A stretch of 64,000 nucleotides of DNA. Source: Termitidicoccus mucosus. GTDB taxonomy: Bacteria > Verrucomicrobiota > Verrucomicrobiia > Opitutales > Opitutaceae. Each line of letters opens with the position of its first letter. Position 1 is the first letter of the stretch. Shown here one piece after another: positions 10,141-18,794 of this stretch. The notes beneath the pieces are model-generated. The model saw only the letters and a program-made list of their open reading frames with translations, had not been told where the DNA came from and made no database searches. The position numbers and the translations under genes were made by a program. The stretch is taken from NCBI RefSeq assembly GCF_038725785.1, contig NZ_CP109796.1, positions 4,712,001 through 4,776,000 on the forward strand. The letters are read 5' to 3'.

Positions 10141-11088
10141 TCAATCATCAGGCCAGAAATTGATGTGTCGGCCGCATTCCGTGCAATATAAGAAATCGCC
10201 AGCCGACGGCCCATAACGAGTCTCCGCCTTGCATGCGGCGCAGCGTAGCCGCACCCATCTCCTTCTTGCCGCCTCTTCATCGCTGATATCCACCTTTTTC
10301 TTCTTCACTCTCCCGCCATACGCTATCCTCACACCAAGAGTCGGTGCCGTGCTGGTCTCGTGTCCATGCGCCTGCTTAGCTACTCGCAAAAGACGGATTT
10401 TTTCCGCCTGTGCCGCCTTCTCATCCTCCATCTCGGGATAATACTCCCAATGCAATCCCTTGGCCTCATTGACCGCCGAAAGCACGTCCCCCATTTGGAT
10501 GATCCCGCCAACGCTAGGAACCATATTTGCAGTTACAATCGAATCTGTTTTCCGCTCCAAAGCCTTCGCAATCAAGACACGGGGATAATTGACCACAACC
10601 AACAAGCGAATCGTCCCGATCGAAGTCTCAAGCAAAAGCACATAGGGCTCTCCCGGCTGCCTAGCCTCGACCGAGAGCGATTGAACATCGGCCACAGTCG
10701 CCATCCGATACGGGACATCCGGCACCCGCCCGTCATCCAACCTCTGATAAGCCGCAGGCAGCAGTATTTTTTTTGAGGCATCAATCACCAACCTGAAAGC
10801 CTCCAACAACCCACGTTCACCCTTGGGCGTGCAATCGGAGTTAGATTGATGAGCAAAATAGGCGATTTTTTTGTATACTCCCGCGTCTCTCTTCTCCGGA
10901 TCATTCGCACACCCCAAAAGCAGTTCATTGCACTCATCACACACGCACCCGCACTCAAGGCCATTGGGCACATCCAACGGATGCCGGTAGTCCTCTTCAC
11001 CCCCATCCTTCAAGCGCGCATAGATGACGCTGCCACGGTGATAAACGATGCGATGCGGATCTAGCTTGTTCATTTCGCTGCTGTTCAT
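10141..11088 (-). CDS. CoiA-like zinc-binding protein of unknown function
   Basis: A 315-residue protein. The N-terminal region has a Cys cluster (ECGCVCDECNELLLG) followed about 20 residues later by AYFAHQSNSDC, which recalls the zinc-binding N-terminus of CoiA-like proteins, where such modules precede a restriction-endonuclease-like fold. The C-terminus ends in a zinc ribbon with CAAC and CTEC pairs. I do not recognise a clear catalytic motif between them, so nuclease activity is only suggested. The start could be ATG 11088 or the internal Met at 11070. It is divergent from the AlkD-like gene and convergent with the disrupted YobI-like gene. Confidence 0.5.
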   Translation of the reverse strand: MNSSEMNKLDPHRIVYHRGSVIYARLKDGGEEDYRHPLDVPNGLECGCVCDECNELLLGCANDPEKRDAGVYKKIAYFAHQSNSDCTPKGERGLLEAFRLVIDASKKILLPAAYQRLDDGRVPDVPYRMATVADVQSLSVEARQPGEPYVLLLETSIGTIRLLVVVNYPRVLIAKALERKTDSIVTANMVPSVGGIIQMGDVLSAVNEAKGLHWEYYPEMEDEKAAQAEKIRLLRVAKQAHGHETSTAPTLGVRIAYGGRVKKKKVDISDEEAARRRWVRLRCAACKAETRYGPSAGDFLYCTECGRHINFWPDD

Positions 11089-11189
11089 TGCAAGTAGATC
11101 ATCAAAACACCATTAAATTGCAACTGTCGAAATTGCTATCCGGTGACTCACTCTGCATCGCTAACTACACCGCGCTAAAGAATTCTTCT

Positions 11190-11903
11190 GTGAAATCTCC
11201 CATCCAACAACTTCGCACACGCCTCAAAGAAAATGCCGATGTCGCTACACGGGAGAGCGGCAAACGCTTTTTCAAGCAGCATGAAGCCGTCAAGCTCCAC
11301 GGGGTTAAAACCGCCATGGTGCTCAAGATTGCGCGGACATCTTTTGAGTCAGTGAAATCGCGAAGCAAAGAGGAGGTTTTAGCGCTTTGCGATGATCTAT
11401 GGGAATCGGGCTACATTGAGGAAACCTTTGTGGCTTGCGAGTGGGCTTACGGGATGCGAAAGCACTACATTCCCGCCGATCTGGAGCGTTTTGAAAAATG
11501 GCTGGCGGATTACGTCGATAACTGGGCTTCCTGTGACACACTTTGCAATCACAGTGTCGGGACGCTGGTTGAGATGTATCCGGAATTGCTCGCGTCGCTG
11601 TTGCGCTGGACAAGATCAGACAATCGCTGGCTCAAGCGTGGCGCGGCTGTCTCGTTAATCATACCGGCAAGAAAGGGGCTGTTTTTCGAAGCGGTGTTCG
11701 CCATTGCGAACCGACTGCTTGGCGATTCTGACGACCTCGTGCAGAAGGGTTACGGCTGGTTGTTGAAAGCCGCGAGTGGGGCGCACGCCAAAGAGGTCTT
11801 TGCATACCTCATGGAAAAACATGCCGTCATGCCTCGCACGGCGTTTCGCTATGCGTTGGAGAAAATGCCGGCGGCGTGGCGCATCGAAGCGATGAGCAAA
11901 TAG
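11190..11903 (+). CDS. DNA alkylation repair protein, AlkD-like
   Basis: The protein is built of helical repeats and matches the AlkD/AlkC-like superfamily of DNA glycosylases that excise alkylated bases without flipping them. Supporting stretches are a repeat boundary ALCDDLWESGYIEETFVA, the central LADYVDNWASCDTLCNHSVG (typical of DNA alkylation repair enzymes) and RWLKRGAAVSLI. GTG 11190 gives 238 residues, the normal family length. The frame is open to an ATG at 11088, but that would add 34 residues of poor character and abut the divergent CoiA-like gene. Its place in a toxin-antitoxin/defence block may be chance or may indicate protection from DNA-damaging agents. Confidence 0.82.
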   Translation: MKSPIQQLRTRLKENADVATRESGKRFFKQHEAVKLHGVKTAMVLKIARTSFESVKSRSKEEVLALCDDLWESGYIEETFVACEWAYGMRKHYIPADLERFEKWLADYVDNWASCDTLCNHSVGTLVEMYPELLASLLRWTRSDNRWLKRGAAVSLIIPARKGLFFEAVFAIANRLLGDSDDLVQKGYGWLLKAASGAHAKEVFAYLMEKHAVMPRTAFRYALEKMPAAWRIEAMSK

Positions 11904-12094
11904 ACCTGCAAAAGATACGGCAGTTTACTGCAAAAAATCATCTCATCAGTTGTTGGATTTTTGCGCGTGTTCGCAAAATGAAAAATCAGGACAAGTGGCG
12001 AATCGGTGTGATTGTTCGCGCATGGTTTGCCCTGATTAAAAACAGGGCGGTGTTGGATGTCCGCCGTGTCGTATGAAGGGCTGCCGATTGTAGG

Positions 12095-12439
12095 TCAAAG
12101 CCATTGGTGCTTGAACGCGTTGGGATCATTTAGGACGGCCCATCCGAGGTTGTATACGGCCTCGAATCCGACATCTGTCCCACATCCGTTTATACGGAGG
12201 CTTTCCTGTCTCCGGTCGTAGGTAAGTTCAAGTGCCTTGGCGGCAGTCCATGTGATGCGGAATGGGCGGCCGTTTTTTATTAGATAGAGGTCAATTAGAC
12301 GGCTCATGCCGCTTTTGCTGACGTGTCGCAGGATTACGTAAACGGTGTCTCCCGGGCGCAGGGATTCCTTCAAATAGCCAATCGCTTGTTCGCGGTCGGC
12401 TTGCTTCGGAGTAAGTGTCTTGGTTGCGGTATCGCTCAT
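12095..12439 (-). CDS. Small protein of a phage/plasmid-associated family (GMSR-type), copy 1
   Basis: A 114-residue protein of unknown function. It contains VYVILRHVSKSGMSRLIDLY, then a central ALELTYDRR and the C-terminal block GCGTDVGFEAVYNLGWAVL ending FKHQWL. Proteins with the pattern HVSxSGMSR...GCGxDxGF...YxLxxxL...KHxWL occur widely in phages and conjugative elements. A clear paralogue lies at 61742-62008. Both copies sit next to conjugation genes (the relaxase here, VirB10 there). No enzymatic motif is evident. Confidence 0.7.
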   Translation of the reverse strand: MSDTATKTLTPKQADREQAIGYLKESLRPGDTVYVILRHVSKSGMSRLIDLYLIKNGRPFRITWTAAKALELTYDRRQESLRINGCGTDVGFEAVYNLGWAVLNDPNAFKHQWL

Positions 12440-12570
12440 GGTTGTAAGCGAGGTCGAGCGTCAATCCGAGTCCGGCGACGTGCCGGGTTGCTCGGTGCTG
12501 CCCGATCTCGTCCGCCCCGATTTCACATCGAGTCAAAGCCTGCCGGAGCCAGGTGCGGGAGGCAGGCGGT

Positions 12571-12605
12571 GTGGAGCGCAGGCGAGCCGTGTCGAAGCCG
12601 AGAAC
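12571..12605. repeat. Dispersed repeat core, copy 2
   Basis: Thirty-five bases matching 2460-2494 at 33 positions, followed in both copies by ACATTG (with one inserted T here). The inverted arms that flank copy 1 are not conserved; here the downstream flank forms its own small dyad around TTGATCGATG. Confidence 0.6.
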
Positions 12606-12881
12606 TACATTGATCGATGTGGTAGTCTTGGGCGGCAGAGGGCAGAGAGTTTTCCCATCTCCAAGTGGTGAGTTTTTCGGTGCGTGCCCCGATTTTTGAG
12701 CGAGGTCGTTTTCAACATCAGGCCCGCGCGGAGTTCCGGGTCGTTTTGAGCGGGGCGGAGCCGGAATGCCGGAGCGGTCTGGCCGAGGAACGCAGGCGGA
12801 CTGCGGAGGCTGGAGGCGTAGCAGCCACGTAGAAACGCGCCCGGATCTCTGCGCGTGTGCCGTTATTATTCATCCGCGAAA

Positions 12882-12935
12882 GCACGAGGGCGCGCCGCGA
12901 AACAAGGAACGCAGGAGCGCGGCGCGCTTTCGTGC
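12882..12935. repeat. Long inverted repeat upstream of relaxase
   Basis: The arm GCACGAGGGCGCGCCGCG (12882-12899) pairs with 12918-12935 with two mismatches around an 18-base loop. There is no T-run, so it is not a typical terminator. It could be part of the oriT or a regulatory structure about 255 bases before the relaxase start. Confidence 0.6.
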
Positions 12936-13189
12936 TGGTCGGACACTGTTGCTGCGACTCGTTCGACGCGTTTGTTTGCTCACTGCAAAATCAGGGCAAA
13001 CACGGTGCCGTTGCGGCCTCTATTTTGATTTGCGCGACACCGTTATGGTGCGGGCATGAAAGCCCTGAAAAAATCATTCGCTTTTGAGCGAAGGGGAGAA
13101 GCGTGCTGTCCAAAAAGAACGCAGGTGTGTTCCGGGTGGGCGCGGCCTGTCCGTATTCTTCGCACGCGTGTCGTGAGGGAGGTGTCGTC

Positions 13190-16036
13190 ATGCTGACGGC
13201 CAAGCCGCAGGTGAATCTATCCAACGCGGAGGGGTATTTTCGCGAGCATCTGGCGACAGGGGATTACTATATGGACGGCCATGTGGTGCGCGGCGAGTGG
13301 CGCGGCGTCGCCGCGTCCATGCTCGGGCTCGAAGGCGTGGTGGACGAGAAAAGTTTTTTGGCGCTGTGCGAAGGTCAGCACCCGGAAACCGGACAACTCT
13401 TGACGATGCGGCGCAACACGACCCGTCGGGAGGGCGAACACACGGTGTCGAACCGCCGCGTGTTTTATGACTTTACCATATCGCCGCCGAAATCGGTCTC
13501 GGTGGTCGCGCTCTGGCAGGATGCCCGGATTATCGGGCTGCACGACCGCGCTGTTCGCGTGATGGTCGATCAACTGGAAAAGTTCGCCGAGACGCGCGTG
13601 CGCAAGGACGGCGAAAACGGCGAGCGCGTGACCGGCGGTGTCGTGACCGCGCTGTTCCGGCATGACACGAGCCGCGAACTCGATCCGCATTTGCACACGC
13701 ACTGCGTGGTGGTCAACGCGACCTACGATTGGGCGGAGGAAAAGTGGAAGGCGCTGCACGCGACGGGCATGTATCGGGCGCAAAAATTTGCCGAGAATCT
13801 TTACTACCACGAACTCGCGCGCGGGCTGCGCAATCTCGGCTACGAAATCGTCAACACGCCGACCGGGTTTGAGATTCAGGGCGTGCCAGAGAGCGTGGTT
13901 GCCCGGTTTTCCAAGCGGCATCAGCAGATCGATGCGGAGACGAAAAAACGCATCGAAACGGAGGGACTGCGCGGGAACGAAAAGGCGCTGCGCGCGCAGG
14001 TCGCGCAGGACAAGCGGCGGCGTAAAATCAGAAGCCTGTGCGCGGAAAAACTGCGTCCGCGCTGGGCCTCGGAAATGCCCTCCTGCGAGCACGCCGCGCT
14101 CTCGCGCATCACCCCGGAAAAACTGCCTCCGCCGCTGCCGGCGGTGACCCCGGAGAAATGCGGACTGCCCGGATTTGTCACGTGGGCCGACGCGCACCTG
14201 TTTGAGCGCCGCTCGGTGGTCGGCGACTACGAACTGATGTCGGTGGCGCTGGCCCGTGGTCGCGGCCAGAATTTTTCCCTCGGTGAACTCGAAAAGGCGG
14301 TTGCGGACCGGGATTACGTATATTCGGAGAACAGCCGGAAGCTGACCTCGAAAGCCGTGTATGCGCGGGAATATAAAATCGTTCGCGCCGCGCTGGACGG
14401 CCGGGGCAGGCACGCGCCGTTCAGCCAAAACGCGGTCCTCTCGATCCACCTCGGGAACGAGCAGCGGCACGCGGTGCGGCGCATTCTGGGCAGCTGCGAT
14501 TTCATCACCCTGTTCCAAGGGGGTGCTGGCACGGGGAAGACTTTTGCGCTGTATGAAATTGCACGTGCCATTGATGGCAAGGGTACGCCGGTGCTGGTGG
14601 TCGCGCCGCAACATCAGCAGGTGGCGGATTTGAATCGGAACGGCCTGAAGGCCGTCACGCTGGCGCAAGTTCTCACGCATGGGAACCTGGCCCGAGGCAC
14701 GGTCGTGATCGCGGACGAAGCCGGGCAGATTGGCGGTTCCGACATGCTGGCATTGATCGAGCACGTGCAGGCCTGCGGCGGGCGCATCATCCTCTCCGGC
14801 GACACGCGGCAGCAAGGGCCGGTGGCCGCGTCGGACGCGCTGCGTGCCATCGAAAAGCACGGTGACGTGACCCAGGCGCGACTGAACACGATCCGCCGCC
14901 AGAATCCCGACACCGTTTCGTCGAAAGAGGAAAAGCGCGCTGTGCGCAAATACCGCTCGGCGGTCAAAGCCGCCGCCGATGGCGAGCTGATCAAGTCGTT
15001 TGACCGGTTGGACGCGCTGGGCTGGGTGCGCGAGCGCGAGGCGGAAGATTTGAGGAAGGAACTGGCGCGGGAATACTGCGCGGCCTTGTCGTGCAAGGAA
15101 AGCGTGCTGGCGGTGGCACAGACGTGGGCGGAGGTGCGCGCGCTCAACGCGGAAATCCGCCAGCAACTCCGGGAGTCCGGGAAAATAGGAATGGGAAGGC
15201 AGGATGTGCCGGTGGTCTCGTGGCAGTCACTGGACTTGAGCGAGGCGCAAAAGCGTGATGCCCGGTTTTATCCGGCGGATTCGAGGGTGTATTTTGTCCG
15301 TGGATATGGACGTTTTATGAAGGGCGACTGGGGGACGGTTGCCGGTGTCGATGCTCGTGGGGTCTCTTTGTTGAAGGATGGCGTGACGACTCGGGTGGGC
15401 TTTGAGCAGGCGAGTCGTTTTGTCGTGACCGCGCCGTATCAAATCGAACTGGCGAAGGGCGACCGCTTGCAGATGAAGTTCAATGGAAAATCAGCCGAGG
15501 GCGCGGCGATCCGCAACGGGGAATTGGTGACGGTGCGGCGTGTAATGAGGGACGGACGCATCCGCGTGCGCGACGATGCCGGCGTGACCAAAACGCTCTT
15601 GGCTTCGCAACGGATGTTTGTGTCCGGCTATGCGGTTACGGCCTATGCCTCGCAGGGCAAGACGGTTGACACGGTGCTCGCCTCGTATGCGGGTGATGAA
15701 GCCAGGCCTGCGGCGGTCAATCGCAACCAGTGGTATGTGGCGATTTCCAGAGGGCGAAAGAAGGCGGTGGTATTTACGACCGACAAGGAGGCGTTGCGTG
15801 CGTGCGTGGAGCGCGAGTCCGACCGCGAGTTGGCGCTGACGCTTGAACCCACGCCTTCGCAGAAAGCGGACATTGCCCGGCTGATCGAGGAGGAGCACCG
15901 GCAGCGCATGGCTGTCATCTATGAGCAGCAGCGCAGAGCTGCGCAGCAGCAGCAAATCCGGCAGGGCATCACCCCGCGAATACCATCCCCTTCACCCGCA
16001 CATCACCAACAACAATCACGAGGAATGAGACTATGA
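13190..16036 (+). CDS. MobF-type conjugative relaxase-helicase (TraI/TrwC-like)
   Basis: A 948-residue protein that would nick oriT and unwind the transferred strand. Residues 1-300 form the relaxase domain: tandem tyrosines in GDYYMDGH (about 24-31) near the N-terminus and the metal-binding triad in DPHLHTHC (165-172). The rest is a RecD/TraI-type helicase with Walker A GGAGTGKT (444-451), Walker B VVIADEAGQIGG, ILSGDTRQQGPV and a C-terminal VTAYASQGKTVDTV motif. ATG 13190 was chosen over the in-frame upstream start at 13103 because it follows GAGGGAGGTG and begins the conserved domain. It is shorter than F TraI but near TrwC size. The next gene starts inside its stop codon. No coupling protein is visible nearby, so this module is incomplete. 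Confidence 0.9.
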   Translation: MLTAKPQVNLSNAEGYFREHLATGDYYMDGHVVRGEWRGVAASMLGLEGVVDEKSFLALCEGQHPETGQLLTMRRNTTRREGEHTVSNRRVFYDFTISPPKSVSVVALWQDARIIGLHDRAVRVMVDQLEKFAETRVRKDGENGERVTGGVVTALFRHDTSRELDPHLHTHCVVVNATYDWAEEKWKALHATGMYRAQKFAENLYYHELARGLRNLGYEIVNTPTGFEIQGVPESVVARFSKRHQQIDAETKKRIETEGLRGNEKALRAQVAQDKRRRKIRSLCAEKLRPRWASEMPSCEHAALSRITPEKLPPPLPAVTPEKCGLPGFVTWADAHLFERRSVVGDYELMSVALARGRGQNFSLGELEKAVADRDYVYSENSRKLTSKAVYAREYKIVRAALDGRGRHAPFSQNAVLSIHLGNEQRHAVRRILGSCDFITLFQGGAGTGKTFALYEIARAIDGKGTPVLVVAPQHQQVADLNRNGLKAVTLAQVLTHGNLARGTVVIADEAGQIGGSDMLALIEHVQACGGRIILSGDTRQQGPVAASDALRAIEKHGDVTQARLNTIRRQNPDTVSSKEEKRAVRKYRSAVKAAADGELIKSFDRLDALGWVREREAEDLRKELAREYCAALSCKESVLAVAQTWAEVRALNAEIRQQLRESGKIGMGRQDVPVVSWQSLDLSEAQKRDARFYPADSRVYFVRGYGRFMKGDWGTVAGVDARGVSLLKDGVTTRVGFEQASRFVVTAPYQIELAKGDRLQMKFNGKSAEGAAIRNGELVTVRRVMRDGRIRVRDDAGVTKTLLASQRMFVSGYAVTAYASQGKTVDTVLASYAGDEARPAAVNRNQWYVAISRGRKKAVVFTTDKEALRACVERESDRELALTLEPTPSQKADIARLIEEEHRQRMAVIYEQQRRAAQQQQIRQGITPRIPSPSPAHHQQQSRGMRL

Positions 16037-16464
16037 GCTTGAAGGAAGCAATCGCCAAACGCCGGGCGGAAAGGGGTCTGGCCGCGCCAGACGAGGCGGA
16101 GCCCCAAATACCGGAGGCATCGAAACCGGTGTCACTGGAAATCAGCATCGCGTCGAAGGGAGAGACTTGGGAACTGCCGTGGATGTGTTTCAACGGGGCG
16201 TGTTTTTCGGCGAATGCCGCCACGCCGGACGGTTCGGGAAAAGCGGAGCGGCTGGATATTTTTTATGTCCAGCGTGAAGTCATTATTTTCGGGAAGAATC
16301 TGCTCGTGCTGCGCAAGGCGGTCAACGCGATGATGCTTTCGGAAATACGCGAGACGCCAAATACGTATAGCGATGCAGCATGGGACGACAGCCAGCCGAT
16401 GATAATAAGCATCACAATAAAACTACGCGAGAAACGATGGTTTTTTACATCTCTATCATCATAA
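16033..16464 (+). CDS. Hypothetical protein translationally coupled to the relaxase
   Basis: A 143-residue protein whose ATG overlaps the relaxase stop (ATGA), so the two are probably co-translated. The N-terminus is charged and helical (LKEAIAKRRAERG); the middle looks like a small beta-rich domain. I recognise no family. The stop lies two bases before the left inverted repeat of the ISL3 element, so the last residues may be host sequence or may have been altered by the insertion. A role in DNA transfer is inferred only from position. Confidence 0.6.
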   Translation: MSLKEAIAKRRAERGLAAPDEAEPQIPEASKPVSLEISIASKGETWELPWMCFNGACFSANAATPDGSGKAERLDIFYVQREVIIFGKNLLVLRKAVNAMMLSEIRETPNTYSDAAWDDSQPMIISITIKLREKRWFFTSLSS

Positions 16465-16465
16465 A

Positions 16466-17793
16466 GGTTCTTCGCTATTTTCAGTGGAAGCATGGGATGA
16501 GATGGGGTGATGTAAAGGCTAATGACACCCGAAGCATTATTTCATCAGTTGCTGGGATTGGGGGAGGAGTGGCGAGTGAGCCGCTGCGAGTTTGACGCCA
16601 CGGAAGGCGAGGTGCGCCTGAGTGTCGAGGAGTTGCCAAGATTCTGGGAGGAGGAGGGCGCCCGGCAAAAGCAGGAGGTGCGGCCTTACGATCACACCGG
16701 GGAGATCGAGTGGAGGCATTTGAACGTCTTTGAACACCGCTGCGTGCTGCGTTGCCGGGTGCCGCGCGGGCAACGGCGCGACGGGAGCGTTTACCGGGTG
16801 CAACCGCCCTGGCAGGGGCTGTGCAAGCACTTCACTAAAGCGTTCGAGGCGATGGCGTTGCTGCTGTTGCGTGAGATGCCGGTGGCGGCGACGGCGCGGC
16901 GGCTCGGCGAGCATGACACGAGGCTGTGGCGGCTGCTGCACGCGCACGTGGCGGCGACATACCCGAAGCTCGATTTCAGCGGGGTGACCTGCGTGGGCTG
17001 CGACGAGATGAGCGCGCGCAAGGGACGGCGTTACGTAAGCGTGTTTTGCGACCTGGTGGGCCGGCGGGTGCTCTTTGCGTGCGCCGGACGGGATGCGGGA
17101 ACGTGGGAGAGGTTCGTGCAGTCGCTCGGCGAGCACAACGGGCATTACCGGGCGATTACGCGGGTGTCCATCGACATGAGCCCGGCCTACCTGAAGGGAG
17201 TCGCGCAGAGCATCGGCATGCAGGCGCAGGTGATCTTCGACAAGTTTCATGTGATCGCGAAGGTCAACGGGGCGGTGGACGAGGCGAGGAGGGAGGAGCA
17301 GAAGCTTTGCGACGAGCGGCAGCGCGAACTGCTCAAGGACGCGCGCTGGGTGCTGCTGAAGAACGAGGACAACCTCAGCGCCAGGCAGAAACGGCAGTAT
17401 CAGGGGTTGCTCCAAAGCACGCTGGGGACGCTGAAGGCCTACCAGATGCGCCTTGCGTTGCAGAGGATCTACCAGATGGGCAGCGTGCAAAGGGCGCGGC
17501 GCAAACTGCGAGCGTGGTGCCGGTGGGTGCGCTGGAGCGCGGGCAAATATCATCCGCCGATCCTGGCCGACATGGTGAAGTGCGCCGGGATGGTGGAGAG
17601 GCACCTGGAGGGCATCCTTGCGCATTGGGAGGGGCACATCACCAACGCCTTCATGGAAGGGCTCAACAGCGTGTTCAGCGCGGTGAAGCGCAAGGCGCGC
17701 GGTTTCCGCTCGGTGGACAACCTTGTCGTCATGCTCTACTTTCACGCGGCCAACCTTTCCATTCCCACTTTCCACTGAAAATAGCGAGGAACC
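16466..17793 (+). mobile_element. ISL3-family insertion sequence
   Basis: Terminal inverted repeats of 24 bases begin GGTTCTTCGCTATTTTCAGT at 16466 and end with the complement at 17793, with one mismatch. The element of 1,328 bp contains one intact transposase gene. The flanking 8 bases are not direct duplicates; instead CATCATAA on the left and TTATGATG on the right extend the dyad outward. Absence of a duplication suggests later rearrangement of one flank. Confidence 0.9.
16522..17778 (+). CDS. ISL3-family transposase
   Basis: A 418-residue transposase that appears complete. The DDE catalytic residues are expected at VGCDEMSARKG (first Asp), VSIDMSPAY (second Asp) and the Glu of FMEGLNSVFSAVKRKARGF. 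The central region has the usual VIFDKFHVIAKVN stretch. It lies between well-matched inverted repeats, so this IS is probably still mobile. The opposite strand also carries a long open frame, but its composition is typical of a GC-rich shadow. Confidence 0.92.
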   Translation: MTPEALFHQLLGLGEEWRVSRCEFDATEGEVRLSVEELPRFWEEEGARQKQEVRPYDHTGEIEWRHLNVFEHRCVLRCRVPRGQRRDGSVYRVQPPWQGLCKHFTKAFEAMALLLLREMPVAATARRLGEHDTRLWRLLHAHVAATYPKLDFSGVTCVGCDEMSARKGRRYVSVFCDLVGRRVLFACAGRDAGTWERFVQSLGEHNGHYRAITRVSIDMSPAYLKGVAQSIGMQAQVIFDKFHVIAKVNGAVDEARREEQKLCDERQRELLKDARWVLLKNEDNLSARQKRQYQGLLQSTLGTLKAYQMRLALQRIYQMGSVQRARRKLRAWCRWVRWSAGKYHPPILADMVKCAGMVERHLEGILAHWEGHITNAFMEGLNSVFSAVKRKARGFRSVDNLVVMLYFHAANLSIPTFH

Positions 17794-17797
17794 AATT

Positions 17798-17905
17798 ATG
17801 ATGCCGCAGATTGCAGAAGGCCTCAACTCATTCGAAGACGCGGCTTCGCACCTGTGCGCGCGTCTCGAAGCGCTAGAGATAAACGAGTTCGATTTTCAGC
17901 GTTAA
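17798..17905 (+). pseudogene. 5' fragment of a gene cut by an IS3 remnant
   Basis: A short frame (MMPQIAEGLNSFEDAASHLC then ARLEALE) begins 5 bases after the ISL3 right end. From about 17873 it runs into the antisense of an IS3-type transposase end, so the last residues are foreign. It probably represents the start of a conjugation-module gene whose body was lost. Function unknown. Confidence 0.4.
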
Positions 17906-18270
17906 AAAACCACCCAGCGAGGACGTGTCATGCTGTCGCTTCGCTCGGTAGTCATGACAATTACCGCAGCGGCTCATGGACGCACGAATGCCATGGGCGG
18001 CGAGCCGGGCGCGGAAACGTTCACTGGCATACTGGACGTTCCGGTTGGAATGAAGCACCAGACCCAGCTCGCATTTTCCACCCCGGCGCAGGACGGGCAT
18101 CTCCAACGCGGCGATGGCAAAATCGGTAGCCAACGACTCGGTGAAGGCGTGCCCGAGCACGCGCCGGCTGTGCGCGTCGATGATGACGGCCAAATACAAC
18201 CACCCCTTGGCAGTGGGCAGATAGGCTGGCATTGTTTTCGCCATGTTTGCCTTTTCTTTTTGGTTTGGCC
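17873..18270 (-). pseudogene. IS3-family transposase OrfB remnant
   Basis: The minus-strand frame matches the catalytic core of IS3-type OrfB: YLPTAKGWLYLAVIIDAHSRR, VLGHAF, HSNRNVQYAS, SMSRCGNCHDY and TLKIELVYL. The second catalytic Asp, normally in HSDRGSQY, is replaced (HSNRNVQY), and the segment around the Glu is frameshifted or degenerate (RAKRQHDTSSLGGF). The N-terminal half and OrfA are missing. It is a dead fragment that marks an old insertion between the relaxase module and the glycan locus. Confidence 0.85.
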
Positions 18271-18315
18271 TGTTTCCTCTATCCCCAAATCAAAGGCAAT
18301 CTCAGCCCGTGCCAT

Positions 18316-18794
18316 GCAGCATCACAAACATGTCCCGGGGATATATCCGTGCTCATAAATCCAGAGGTATCGAGACACCGGCATCAGGTTTTATACGATA
18401 TGATTTTATATTTAATACATTGATGAATAATATATTATGATTCAAGAAGGTTCTAAAAAAGAACCATAATACCCATCTTGTTTTTCTGTTGTGCATCGCT
18501 TTTATCGCTCCCCACTCAGTTCTTTATTCACCCCTATCTTCTCCACCCACTCCTTTACTCCGTCAGCGCATTCCTTCAGACCCCGCTGGCATTGGACAAA
18601 ATCACCATGAAGCCCCTCGCGCATCCACGTACTCCTCTTTCCGTCTCCTGGTTTTTATATATCACCCGCGTCGGTTTCCAACATCGGATCGGCAGATGAT
18701 ATAATCATCCTGCGCCTCTTCTCCTCGACTGTCATTATTTATACCGGAGTCATGTCCTCGGAGTTCATATTAAACGAAGCCTTTTTATCCCCCC
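18316..18794. other. Intergenic region upstream of the ECF sigma gene
   Basis: About 480 bases, AT-rich around 18,400-18,450, without a supported gene. A small hairpin GGTTCT/AGAACC with an A-loop lies at 18449-18465. Promoter elements for the glycan regulon should lie here, but I cannot assign boxes with confidence. Confidence 0.45.

Larger units (their letters stand above)
12440..13189. other. Non-coding region upstream of relaxase, candidate oriT
   Basis: A 750-base GC-rich stretch without a supported gene. It holds copy 2 of the dispersed repeat (12571-12605), a long inverted repeat (12882-12935), a small perfect hairpin TTCGCT/AGCGAA at 13077-13092, and purine-rich GAACGCAGG motifs. Origins of transfer of MobF systems commonly lie just upstream of the relaxase and contain inverted repeats, so this is the natural place to look for oriT. 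The nic site cannot be assigned by eye. Confidence 0.4.

Noticed and set aside
9851-10144. Short frames on both strands after the YobI-like gene
   Set aside because: Overlapping frames of similar length on opposite strands with no family resemblance that I can support.
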